From the NCBI GenBank assembly GCA_016791385.1, contig JAEUMR010000002.1, positions 1 to 64,000 of the forward strand: a DNA stretch of 64,000 bases. The letters are read 5' to 3'. Shown piece by piece: positions 28,869 through 35,558 of the stretch. Within the stretch, counting starts at the first letter, position 1. Each line of letters starts with the position of its first letter. The stretch comes from Hyphomonadaceae bacterium (GTDB lineage: Bacteria; Pseudomonadota; Alphaproteobacteria; Caulobacterales; Aquidulcibacteraceae). The position numbers were made by a program, and so were the translations under genes. Under the pieces are notes generated by a model. That model had not been told where the DNA came from and did no database searches. It worked only from the letters and a program-made list of their open reading frames with translations.

Positions 28869-30044
28869 TTATTCCGCGGCGACCGCCGCAGCCTTCACCT
28901 CGCTCAGCGCGCCGGTGTTCACGCCGAAATTGATCGTCTTCAGATATTGGATGCCTTCGTCGGCAATCGCATCGCCGACCATCTCCGTGCCTTCCGACTC
29001 GAACTCGTCGAAGTTCACGTACATGGCGTAGAACGACCGCGTGCGCTCGGTGATGATGCCGGCGTTCCACAGCGTCTTCACCAGCACGCGGAAGATGTTG
29101 GTGGCTTCCTTCATGTGCTCGCGGCGGGCTTCGTCGGTCGCGATCTGCTGGAATTCAGCCATCACCCGATTCGGGTCGAGGCCGAATTGCTCGTAGATCG
29201 CCTTCATTTGGTGCGGCGCAACGAGGTTGAACAGCAGCGTCTGGAAGCAATGCGCCGCCCAGTTCTCAACGATCTCGTGCTCTTCCTTCGAGAGTTTCGG
29301 GATCGTGCGGTCGGCCCAGATCTTTCCGAACTTGTGGTGGAAAGCTTCGTCCGTCATCACCAGCTGCGTCAGCCGCTTCGCCAGCGGGTCATTCCATTCA
29401 CGGAAGATGCTCGCGAACGCGCCCATGGCGAGGCCTTCAACCAGCATCTGCATGCCGATGATCTTCTTGTAGACCTCCGGCGAGTGCACGATTTCCTGCA
29501 GCAGCGTCGCCAGCACTTCGCCGCACGGCAGCGGCGAGCCCCAGCGGGCGATGATGAACTTGGCGAAGGCGGTGACATGGCGGCCCTCTTCGCGCGTTTG
29601 GTTGGCGGCGTATTCCTGCGCGCCGGGATCGCGCAGCACGTGGCAGAGCGAAGCGGAGAGGTTCAGCGCGCCTTGCTCGCCGTGCAGGATCGCCGACATC
29701 TGCCAGCGCGCCATCTGGCTCTTGAAGCGCAGCAGATCGGCCGGCTTATCGGCGAAATGGTTCTTGACGTAATCCGTCTCCAGCGCCGGCACCATGTAGT
29801 CGGGCAGGAAGTCGTTGGTGTCGGGATCGAAGCCGTCGTTGAAGTCGATGTACTTCTTGTCCAGCGGATCCCAGAAATGGTCATGCGTCGCCGAGATGAT
29901 CTTATCGAACGCGCTTGAGCGGTTCAGGTGGCGATCGATCGCCAGCATCGCGCCGAAGTCTGTCGGCGGCACGGCGTCATAGACTTCATCCTTGGTGATC
30001 TGGCGGATGCTGTTCGCGAGATTTGGGGCGGCGGAATCGGCCAT
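28869..30044 (-). CDS. Ferritin-like diiron protein (putative oxygenase), unnamed family
   Basis: 391 residues, soluble, all-helical by composition. The pattern E123 ... E153-x-x-H156 ... E203 ... E233-x-x-H236 is the classic four-helix diiron site of ferritin-like oxidases and desaturases. The length and surrounding sequence fit neither ribonucleotide reductase, acyl-ACP desaturase nor rubrerythrin. It may belong to the AurF/p-aminobenzoate-oxygenase-like or related ferritin-like groups. A perfect FNR/FixK box is centred 78 bases upstream of the ATG and a strong terminator follows, so it is a single-gene unit likely controlled by oxygen. Confidence 0.75.
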   Translation of the reverse strand: MADSAAPNLANSIRQITKDEVYDAVPPTDFGAMLAIDRHLNRSSAFDKIISATHDHFWDPLDKKYIDFNDGFDPDTNDFLPDYMVPALETDYVKNHFADKPADLLRFKSQMARWQMSAILHGEQGALNLSASLCHVLRDPGAQEYAANQTREEGRHVTAFAKFIIARWGSPLPCGEVLATLLQEIVHSPEVYKKIIGMQMLVEGLAMGAFASIFREWNDPLAKRLTQLVMTDEAFHHKFGKIWADRTIPKLSKEEHEIVENWAAHCFQTLLFNLVAPHQMKAIYEQFGLDPNRVMAEFQQIATDEARREHMKEATNIFRVLVKTLWNAGIITERTRSFYAMYVNFDEFESEGTEMVGDAIADEGIQYLKTINFGVNTGALSEVKAAAVAAE

Positions 30045-30115
30045 CGCGTCGTCTCTCCCGTGGGGGGCCGCGCGAGCCGCGGCGCTATTTCAGATGCCGC
30101 ACCATAGGCGGGGAA

Positions 30116-30129
30116 TTGATCGAGATCAA
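30116..30129. promoter_or_regulatory. FNR/FixK-type box, diiron gene / zincin gene divergent region
   Basis: TTGATCGAGATCAA is a perfect TTGAT-N4-ATCAA box centred 78 bases upstream of the diiron-protein ATG (minus strand) and 98 bases upstream of the metallopeptidase ATG (plus strand). The first spacing fits class II activation with a short leader. Confidence 0.7.
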
Positions 30130-30220
30130 TGAAAAATGACGCACCCGTCAACTTGCCTGACGGATTGTCTACCAGGAGGCCCCGCTTGGGGCCGGGGCGG
30201 GGACGGCCTAAGTCGGCCTG

Positions 30221-30616
30221 ATGACCACGCTCCCGCCCTCCCTCGACGACCTCGACCGCCTCGCGCGGCAAGCCTGGGCCGCCATGCCGGAAGCGTTCCG
30301 GGCGATGGCGGGCGATGTCATTTTTCGCATCGAGGACTTCGCTGACGACGGCGTCCTGGCCGATCTCGGCATCGACGATCCGTTCGAGCTGACCGGGCTC
30401 TATCACGGCGTCGATCTCACCCAGCGCTCGATCATGGATCCTGCGCCACAAGCGCCGATCGTGCTGCTCTATCGCCGCGCCATTCTCGATGAATGGGTTT
30501 CGCACGGCGATGTCAGCCTCGAAGACCTTGTCGCACACGTGCTGGTGCACGAAGTGGGTCACCATTTCGGCCTGAGCGACGAAGCGATGGGCGCGCTCTT
30601 GGAGCAAGCCGAGTAG
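30221..30616 (+). CDS. Metallopeptidase-family protein (small zincin)
   Basis: 131 residues with the zinc-binding HEVGHHFGLSD (H110, E111, H114, with Asp120 as third ligand), typical of the PF06262 / DUF1025 'possible zinc metallopeptidase' family. These are small cytoplasmic minimal zincins with no established substrate. It lacks a signal peptide. It is divergent from the diiron-protein gene and shares the region holding the FNR/FixK box. Confidence 0.85.
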   Translation: MTTLPPSLDDLDRLARQAWAAMPEAFRAMAGDVIFRIEDFADDGVLADLGIDDPFELTGLYHGVDLTQRSIMDPAPQAPIVLLYRRAILDEWVSHGDVSLEDLVAHVLVHEVGHHFGLSDEAMGALLEQAE

Positions 30617-30640
30617 CGCGCTCCGCGCACGCCTGCTGCA

Positions 30641-30659
30641 CTTGAATATCTCGTTCAAG
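30641..30659. repeat. Inverted repeat before the curlin operon
   Basis: CTTGAA-TATCTCG-TTCAAG is a perfect 6-bp inverted repeat with a 7-base spacer, 83 bases upstream of the first curlin start. It may be an operator or part of the promoter; the spacing is wrong for an FNR box. Confidence 0.35.
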
Positions 30660-30741
30660 CGCCGCTCAGACTGCGCTCTTTATGGTCCCATTCGTTCGAA
30701 GCGCACGAGGGAGCGCGGTTCGACGTCTCGGGAGCTACACT

Positions 30742-31245
30742 ATGAAACGTCTTCTTTCCGCCGTCGCCGCTGCGGCCGTGCTGTCTTCGACGATGGTGAT
30801 GCCGGCCGCCGCGCAGAACCGCACCGTGGTGGCTCAGTGGGGCCGCGACAACGGCGCTGCAGTCTCGCAGCAAGGCAACCGCAACCGCGCCAATGTCGAT
30901 CAGCGCGGGCGCGTGAATTACAGCCGCGCCGTCCAGGACGGCTACAACAATTATCTGCGCATGCAGCAAGGCGGATCGCGCAACGAAGCGATCACCGAGC
31001 AGCGCGGCCGCGATAACCTCGCCGTCACCGGCCAGGAAGGCCGCTATTTGCGCGGTGAAACCTATCAAGCCGGCAGCGGCAACATCTCCGGCATCGCCCA
31101 GATCGGCAACGGCAGTCATGCCGTGACGGATCAAGCGGGCCGCAACAACACCGTCGGCGTCATCCAAGTTGGCGACAACCAGGATGCGCATGTCACCCAG
31201 ACGGGCACGGGCAATATCAGCGTCGTCATCCAAGGCGGCCAATAA
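30742..31245 (+). CDS. Curlin-repeat protein (CsgA/CsgB-like)
   Basis: 167 residues from the ATG at 30742 (GGGAGC upstream). A signal peptide (cleavage near 26, AAAQ) is followed by about six Asn/Gln/Gly-rich imperfect repeats of the type Q-x-G-x2-N-x10 (for example SQQGNRNRANV, EQRGRDNLAV, DQAGRNNTVGV, TQTGTGNISVV). This is the curlin repeat that forms the cross-beta core of curli amyloid. As first gene of the operon it could be the nucleator or a subunit. It is followed by a stable hairpin, then csgH. Confidence 0.85.
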   Translation: MKRLLSAVAAAAVLSSTMVMPAAAQNRTVVAQWGRDNGAAVSQQGNRNRANVDQRGRVNYSRAVQDGYNNYLRMQQGGSRNEAITEQRGRDNLAVTGQEGRYLRGETYQAGSGNISGIAQIGNGSHAVTDQAGRNNTVGVIQVGDNQDAHVTQTGTGNISVVIQGGQ

Positions 31246-31268
31246 ATCGAGCCCACGTCGAACGGCGC

Positions 31269-31294
31269 GGAAGAGCGTCTTCGGGCGCTCTTCC
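31269..31294 (+). terminator. Intercistronic hairpin between curlin and csgH
   Basis: A perfect 9-bp stem GGAAGAGCG / CGCTCTTCC with an 8-base loop, in the 71-base gap. It lacks a T-tract, so it is more likely to protect the 3' end of the curlin mRNA or attenuate read-through than to terminate fully. Confidence 0.55.
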
Positions 31295-31316
31295 GAAGCC
31301 GAAAGGGAGCACAGCC

Positions 31317-31748
31317 ATGAGATTTCTTCTGATGACGGCGCTAGGCGCGCTGGCCGCCTGCGCGGCCGATGCAAGCCCGCAAACCGCGATCGCGGAAACT
31401 GCGCCGGCGCCGGTCTATGCGTCCGAGCCCGCGCCCAACGCTGTAATCGCGCACGCCGCGCAGCTCAGCTGCGATGTGGTGGCGACCCGGACCGCTCATG
31501 GCGTAGCGCTGCGCGCGATGGCGGCAAGCCCGCACGGCGCCAGCGGCGAATACGAACTCACCATCACCAAGAGCGATCGCGGCGGTTCGTCGGACATCGT
31601 TCAGGGTGGCGCGTTTGATCTGGCGGCCGGTGAACGCACCGCGCTCGGCAGCGCCGAAATCAGTCTGGAGCGCGGCGGTTCGTATCGCGCGCACTTGGTG
31701 CTGACCGACGCGAATGGCCCCGCCTGCGAAACGGAGCGGAGCAGATGA
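31317..31748 (+). CDS. csgH: CsgH-like curli chaperone
   Basis: 143 residues. A hydrophobic leader with a lipobox-like LAACAAD is followed by a single beta-sandwich domain (about 48-140). The domain contains LSCDVVATRTAHGVAL, YELTITKSDRGGSSDIVQGG and LGSAEISLERGGSYRAHL, closely matching CsgH of alphaproteobacteria, a periplasmic protein that suppresses premature curlin polymerisation. Two Cys (LSC and PAC) flank the domain and may form a disulfide. Its stop overlaps the next curlin start by 4 bases (ATGA). Confidence 0.85.
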   Translation: MRFLLMTALGALAACAADASPQTAIAETAPAPVYASEPAPNAVIAHAAQLSCDVVATRTAHGVALRAMAASPHGASGEYELTITKSDRGGSSDIVQGGAFDLAAGERTALGSAEISLERGGSYRAHLVLTDANGPACETERSR

Positions 31749-32185
31749 AAAACGCAACCAAGCTGGCCGGCGCGCTGGCCATCCTCATGGCGCTGAGCGC
31801 GGCGCCCGCGTCGGCGCAGGGCTTTGGCTGGCGCGCGCGCTATGAGAACAGCGTCACCGTCACGCAAACCGGTCACCGCAATGGCTCTGCGGTGGCGCAG
31901 AGCGGGCGCGGCAATGATGGCGTCGTCAATCAGCGCGGCAACGACAATACCGGGATCGTGCAGCAGAGCGGCAACGCCAACACCGCGGGCATCCGCCAAG
32001 TGGGGCAGAACCTCAGCGGCACGATCACGCAGACGAACAGCGGCAACAACGCGTGCCTGGTTCAGGCCGGCAACGGCGTGACCACGAACATCACGCAAAA
32101 CGGCGGCGAGACCACCAACATCATCGCAACGCCGGGCACGACACGGCGCATCAGCCCGCTGCTGGCGGCGCGGCTCTGCCGGTAG
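31745..32185 (+). CDS. Second curlin-repeat protein
   Basis: 146 residues. A signal peptide (to about residue 25, ASAQ) precedes four to five curlin-type repeats: TQTGHRNGSAV, AQSGRGNDGVV, NQRGNDNTGIV, QQSGNANTAGI and a QVGQNLSGTI variant. The tail of about 45 residues ends with two Cys (NACLVQ and ARLCR) that curlins normally lack, and includes TTNITQNGGETTNII. It is translationally coupled to csgH. By repeat number it resembles CsgA or CsgB; which is the major subunit cannot be told. Confidence 0.85.
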   Translation: MKNATKLAGALAILMALSAAPASAQGFGWRARYENSVTVTQTGHRNGSAVAQSGRGNDGVVNQRGNDNTGIVQQSGNANTAGIRQVGQNLSGTITQTNSGNNACLVQAGNGVTTNITQNGGETTNIIATPGTTRRISPLLAARLCR

Positions 32186-32204
32186 AGACTACGTGAAGAG
32201 GGGG

Positions 32205-32235
32205 CCGGCGGAGCATTCGCGCTCCGCCGTTCTTG
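32205..32235 (+). terminator. Intrinsic terminator of the curli operon
   Basis: A perfect 9-bp stem CGGCGGAGC / GCTCCGCCG with a 6-base loop, then TTCTTGTT, beginning 20 bases after the curlin stop codon. Confidence 0.8.
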
Positions 32236-32242
32236 TTGAGGG

Positions 32243-32698
32243 CTAGCGACGTCGTTCCCGGCGCCATTCGGGCACGGCGGTGCGGTCGGCCATGCCAAGC
32301 GTGCGCGAGCAATAATCTTCCGGCGAGGTGAGATCCGGCCGGGTGGGGTCGCTTTCGCGCCCGCCTTGGGCCTCAAGCACGCATGTATCCCAATTGCGCA
32401 CATCTTCGCGGCGCTGCGCCACCGAGCGCGGATCGCCATTCGGCGGCCGCACTTGTTGTTCGCGTTGGCCCGGCACGATCACTTCTTCGTCGCCTGTCGC
32501 GGGCGTTGGCCGTTCAGCCGGCGGCGCAGCAACGGGGGCTGCAACCGGCGCAGCGGCGGGGGCGGGCGCCGGGGGTTCAGCTTGGACGGCAGCGGCGGGC
32601 GGAGGCGGCGCGCGCTCGGCGTTGCGCCCCGCAGGCTGGATCCCGGCGCAACCGGCCAAAGCTGCCAAAGCGGCCACCGCCGCCAAACGACCAAACAT
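32243..32698 (-). CDS. Lipoprotein with Pro/Ala linker, unrecognised
   Basis: 151 residues. The lipobox LAGC puts the acylated Cys at residue 17. A long Pro/Ala-rich linker (about 30-68) follows, then a charged domain with two Cys (DTCVLEAQ and EDYCSRTLGM) and a basic end. It is probably an outer-membrane-anchored periplasmic protein. No family is recognised. It converges with the curli operon across its terminator and lies downstream of, and on the same strand as, the sirtuin gene. Confidence 0.65.
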   Translation of the reverse strand: MFGRLAAVAALAALAGCAGIQPAGRNAERAPPPPAAAVQAEPPAPAPAAAPVAAPVAAPPAERPTPATGDEEVIVPGQREQQVRPPNGDPRSVAQRREDVRNWDTCVLEAQGGRESDPTRPDLTSPEDYCSRTLGMADRTAVPEWRRERRR

Positions 32699-32749
32699 GC
32701 GCCGCTCCTCTTTTGCTCGCGCGTACCATAAACAGAAAACGCGACCGGC

Positions 32750-33472
32750 CTAGTCCGGCGCCTGCTGTGCGATCATCTCCCGCACCCATTCCGGCGCCAC
32801 CTCGGTCGCCTTGCCGTAGCGGGCGAGATCGAACATATGCGCGTTCTCCGAGGGCTCGAGATTGATCTCCATCGTGCGGATGCCGGCGCGTCGCGCCGCC
32901 GTCACAAAACCGGCGGCGGGATAGACCGCGCCCGAAGTGCCAATCGAGACAAAGAGGTCGGCGCGCACGAGCGCCTCATAAATTTCGTCCATGCGGAGCG
33001 GGGTTTCGCCGAACCAGACCACGTGCGGCCGCAGTGTGCCGATGCGCCCGCACGCCGCGCAGCCAAGCTCAAGCGAAAGTTCGCCGTCTGCGGGCGTGAG
33101 ATCGCCGCATTCGTGACAGCGCACCTTGCCGATCTCGCCATGCATATGGATCACCTGCCCGGCGCCGCCGCGTTCGTGCAGCGGGTCGATGTTCTGCGTG
33201 CAGATCGTGACGCTGCCGCCGCGCCGCGCCCATTCGCTCTGCAGGTGGGCCAGGGCGATATGCGCGGCGTTCGGCTCAACGCCTGCATGCGTGCCGCGGC
33301 GCAAATTGTAGAATTCGAGCACCGCGCCCGGATCGCGCTCGTATCCCTCGATCGAGGCGACGTCCTCGACCCTGTATTTGGCCCACAATCCGCCCTTGTC
33401 GCGGAAGGTCGAGAGCCCGGATTCCGCAGAAATGCCGGCGCCGGTGAGGATGAAAACATGTCTTGGATGCAA
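32750..33472 (-). CDS. cobB: NAD-dependent protein deacylase (sirtuin, CobB-type)
   Basis: 240 residues. The Rossmann motif is GAGISAESGLSTFRDKGGLW, TQNIDPLHERGG precedes the catalytic His in HMHGE, and the zinc site is CHEC ... CAAC. The Tyr-x2-Arg pair in FYNLRRG matches the class III feature that permits desuccinylation as well as deacetylation. It removes acyl groups from lysine using NAD+. A single-gene unit divergent from the Cys-rich lipoprotein gene. Confidence 0.93.
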   Translation of the reverse strand: MHPRHVFILTGAGISAESGLSTFRDKGGLWAKYRVEDVASIEGYERDPGAVLEFYNLRRGTHAGVEPNAAHIALAHLQSEWARRGGSVTICTQNIDPLHERGGAGQVIHMHGEIGKVRCHECGDLTPADGELSLELGCAACGRIGTLRPHVVWFGETPLRMDEIYEALVRADLFVSIGTSGAVYPAAGFVTAARRAGIRTMEINLEPSENAHMFDLARYGKATEVAPEWVREMIAQQAPD

Positions 33473-33593
33473 TGTGGAACCTCCGCCAGGCAGGCCTAGC
33501 TAAGTCGTACAAGAACCAAGACAAGTCTTGACGCGTTGCCGCCCAAGCAGTTTGTGCCGCGGTGGAGGGGCTAACCGAGAGGAGGGCGCAAGA

Positions 33594-34115
33594 ATGCGCA
33601 TTGCTTCCATCGTCGCCGCCGCCGCGCTGGCGCTGCTGGCCGGCGCCTGTGCGAACCGCACCGGCGACATGACAATTGCCGAATGGTGTGCGCAGGACGC
33701 GAGCCGGGCAAACACCGACATCTGCAAACAGCACGCAGACACCGAAGAAGTGCGCACCACGCTTGGCGCGCGCATCGCCGAAGTGTTCGGCGTCGCCAAC
33801 CGGGCGCAGCAGACAGCCGATACGGCCATGGCGCGTGAGATCACCTGCGTCACCCGCACACTCAATCGCACGCGCACGGGCTCCTGCGATCCCGGCTACA
33901 CGCTGACCGGCTGCACGCAGACGCGCTACACGACCCGCGCCGGCGGCATGGCGATCCTCCGTTCCGTCAGCGACAGCGAGTGCCGTTTCAACAGCCAAGT
34001 GTTGGAAGTGCAGGTGCGCTGTTGCGCGATGGGACCGAACCCGCCGCCGGCAACGATGGTGCGCGATCAACAGCCGCCGTCGCCGCAGACGCCGCGGCCA
34101 ACGCCGACGTCGTAA
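33594..34115 (+). CDS. Cys-rich lipoprotein-like protein, unrecognised
   Basis: 173 residues from the ATG at 33594, with GGAGGG 7 bases upstream. The leader ends LAGAC, a lipobox-like site (Cys19). The mature part has at least eight further Cys (WCAQD, DICKQ, ITCVTR, SCDP, GCTQT, ECRF, RCCAM) and a Pro/Thr-rich tail, suggesting a disulfide-stabilised envelope protein. The family is not recognised. It converges with thpR. Confidence 0.7.
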   Translation: MRIASIVAAAALALLAGACANRTGDMTIAEWCAQDASRANTDICKQHADTEEVRTTLGARIAEVFGVANRAQQTADTAMAREITCVTRTLNRTRTGSCDPGYTLTGCTQTRYTTRAGGMAILRSVSDSECRFNSQVLEVQVRCCAMGPNPPPATMVRDQQPPSPQTPRPTPTS

Positions 34116-34122
34116 TCAGCGC

Positions 34123-34671
34123 TTATCCGTGCAGCGGATACTCCGCTTCGAGTCTGTAAAGGCTCGGAGCGGACTTGCGCACATGGCTTGAGTACAGCCC
34201 GAAGGCGCTGACTTGAAATGGCGGCGCCTGAAAAAGGCCCAGGCGCGACTCAAATCCATGCACGCGATCGAGTGGCGCGCCGCTCAAATAGGCGAGCGTC
34301 ACGTGCGGCGCAAACTTGCGGCCCTCAGGCTTCAGCCCGGCCCGCCGCGCCGCGCGTTCGCAGTCGGATGCGAGCTTCTTCAACGCCGCGCTCTCGGCTG
34401 CGCCAATCCAGAGCGTGTGCGGATCGGCGCCGCCAAAGGCGCCGGCTGCTTTCAAGCTCATTTCGAACGGGGCGTTGCTCTCGGCGATTTCGCTCAATGC
34501 GGCGTCGATATCGTCGGCGACGGGCTCGGCGACTTCGCCGAAGAAACGCAGCGTCAAATGCAGATTTTCGCGCGGACGCCATTTCGCGCCGGGCACACCC
34601 TTCATCAAAGGCAGCAGGCGTTCGGTGACGAGGTCGGGCAGGGCGATGGCGGCGAAGAGTCGGATCGACAT
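34123..34671 (-). CDS. thpR: RNA 2',3'-cyclic phosphodiesterase
   Basis: 182 residues with the duplicated HxTx motifs of the 2H phosphoesterase family: HLTLRFFGEV near residue 43 and HVTLAYL near 127. The N-terminus RLFAAIALPD is typical of ThpR/LigT. It opens 2',3'-cyclic phosphates to 2'-phosphomonoesters in RNA; the physiological role is unclear. The 349 bases upstream contain no gene I can support. Confidence 0.9.
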   Translation of the reverse strand: MSIRLFAAIALPDLVTERLLPLMKGVPGAKWRPRENLHLTLRFFGEVAEPVADDIDAALSEIAESNAPFEMSLKAAGAFGGADPHTLWIGAAESAALKKLASDCERAARRAGLKPEGRKFAPHVTLAYLSGAPLDRVHGFESRLGLFQAPPFQVSAFGLYSSHVRKSAPSLYRLEAEYPLHG

Positions 34672-35020
34672 GGACTAAGGCAGTAGGGCGATATGACCGC
34701 AGAGCAAGAGCGCGCTGCGCGTTGCTGTTTTGTTCAGACTCACATCACCAGTCGCTGAAACGTCGCCTGACGCCGGCCGTTACGCGAACTGCCGCTCCTT
34801 GCAACGCTCATCGTTGCGCGGCGTTTTCCGTCAAACGGGAAGAGCATTCAATGCGAGCGTCGCGGCTCCGGTGTCGTAAGCTGCGAGAGCCTCAAGCGTG
34901 CTGAGCTGCAACCGCGCGCCAATGTCTTCCGACGCGCGAATCGAAACACCCGCAACGCACGCGCGTCAACACGGAACAGCAAAATGTGAACGCAATTACG
35001 CAGCGGCGCTGTGCAGCAGG
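34672..35020. other. Gene-free stretch between thpR and the cytochrome gene
   Basis: 349 bases. Short open frames exist on both strands, but none has a convincing ribosome-binding site, family match or codon pattern. It should contain the thpR promoter; I see no strong hairpin, tRNA or repeat in it. Confidence 0.5.
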
Positions 35021-35455
35021 CTAGGGCTGCTGCGGCGCCTCGGCTTGTGCGCGCGGCAAGGTCGCGATGTAGGCGGCGACGGCGCGCGCGTCGTCTTCGT
35101 TCAGGCGGTAACCCGGCATTGGCGGGCGCGGATGCGAACCGTCCGGACGCACGCCGGTTTGCAGGAACGAGACGAATTGTTCGTGCGTGAAGGTCGCCGG
35201 GATACCCGCGATCTCCGGGGCGACGTCGGCCATCGGCGGCGGCGCGCCGGTGTGACCGCCTTGCAGCTTGCGGGTTTCGTCGGTTTGCATGTTTTCGAGA
35301 CGGGGCGTGTGGCAGTCGCCGCAAAGCACGACGCCATTCACGAGATAATCGCCGCGCGCGACCAGCTGTGAGCTAGTCAGATTGGCCGATTCCGGCTGTG
35401 CGCACGCGCCAAGAAGACCCAGGGCGCCGAGCGCCGCAAATGCCATCGTCCGCAT
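35021..35455 (-). CDS. Lipoprotein cytochrome c (monoheme)
   Basis: 144 residues from the ATG at 35455, which has GGGAGG 9 bases upstream. The leader ends LLGAC (lipobox). One heme site, CGDCH, follows the GDYLVNGVVL stretch, and a late Met in PPMPGYRLNEDDARAVAAYIATLP is the probable axial ligand. The layout resembles the cytochrome subunits of alcohol/aldehyde dehydrogenases or small membrane-bound electron carriers. A perfect FNR/FixK box is centred 70 bases upstream, pointing to low-oxygen expression. It follows the persulfide-dioxygenase-type gene on the same strand after 103 bases. Confidence 0.85.
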   Translation of the reverse strand: MRTMAFAALGALGLLGACAQPESANLTSSQLVARGDYLVNGVVLCGDCHTPRLENMQTDETRKLQGGHTGAPPPMADVAPEIAGIPATFTHEQFVSFLQTGVRPDGSHPRPPMPGYRLNEDDARAVAAYIATLPRAQAEAPQQP

Positions 35456-35518
35456 GGAATGAAACCTCCCGTCGAGGGGCGCTTCATTGCTCCGCGCCGC
35501 CGCCACGTCAAGCTTCTC

Positions 35519-35532
35519 TTGATCTAGATCAA
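35519..35532. promoter_or_regulatory. FNR/FixK-type box upstream of the cytochrome c gene
   Basis: TTGATCTAGATCAA is a perfect TTGAT-N4-ATCAA palindrome (indeed a fully self-complementary 14-mer) in the gap between the MBL hydrolase and the cytochrome gene. It is centred 70 bases before the cytochrome ATG. Confidence 0.75.
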
Positions 35533-35558
35533 GAAACTTTCCGCTTCGGCTTGCGGTC

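Noticed and set aside
28257..29918. 553-residue open frame on the plus strand across the DUF2804 and diiron genes
   Set aside because: Antisense shadow: it spans two real genes and the strong terminator between them, and its residues are low-complexity Arg/Ala/His typical of reverse frames in GC-rich DNA.
30641..30659. CTTGAA-N7-TTCAAG read as another FNR box
   Set aside because: The half-sites are TTGAA rather than TTGAT and the spacer is 7 instead of 4; kept only as an inverted repeat.
34848..35371. Open frames on both strands overlapping the cytochrome c gene and the gene-free stretch
   Set aside because: They are out-of-frame shadows of the cytochrome gene extended into the gap, Arg-rich and without ribosome-binding sites.
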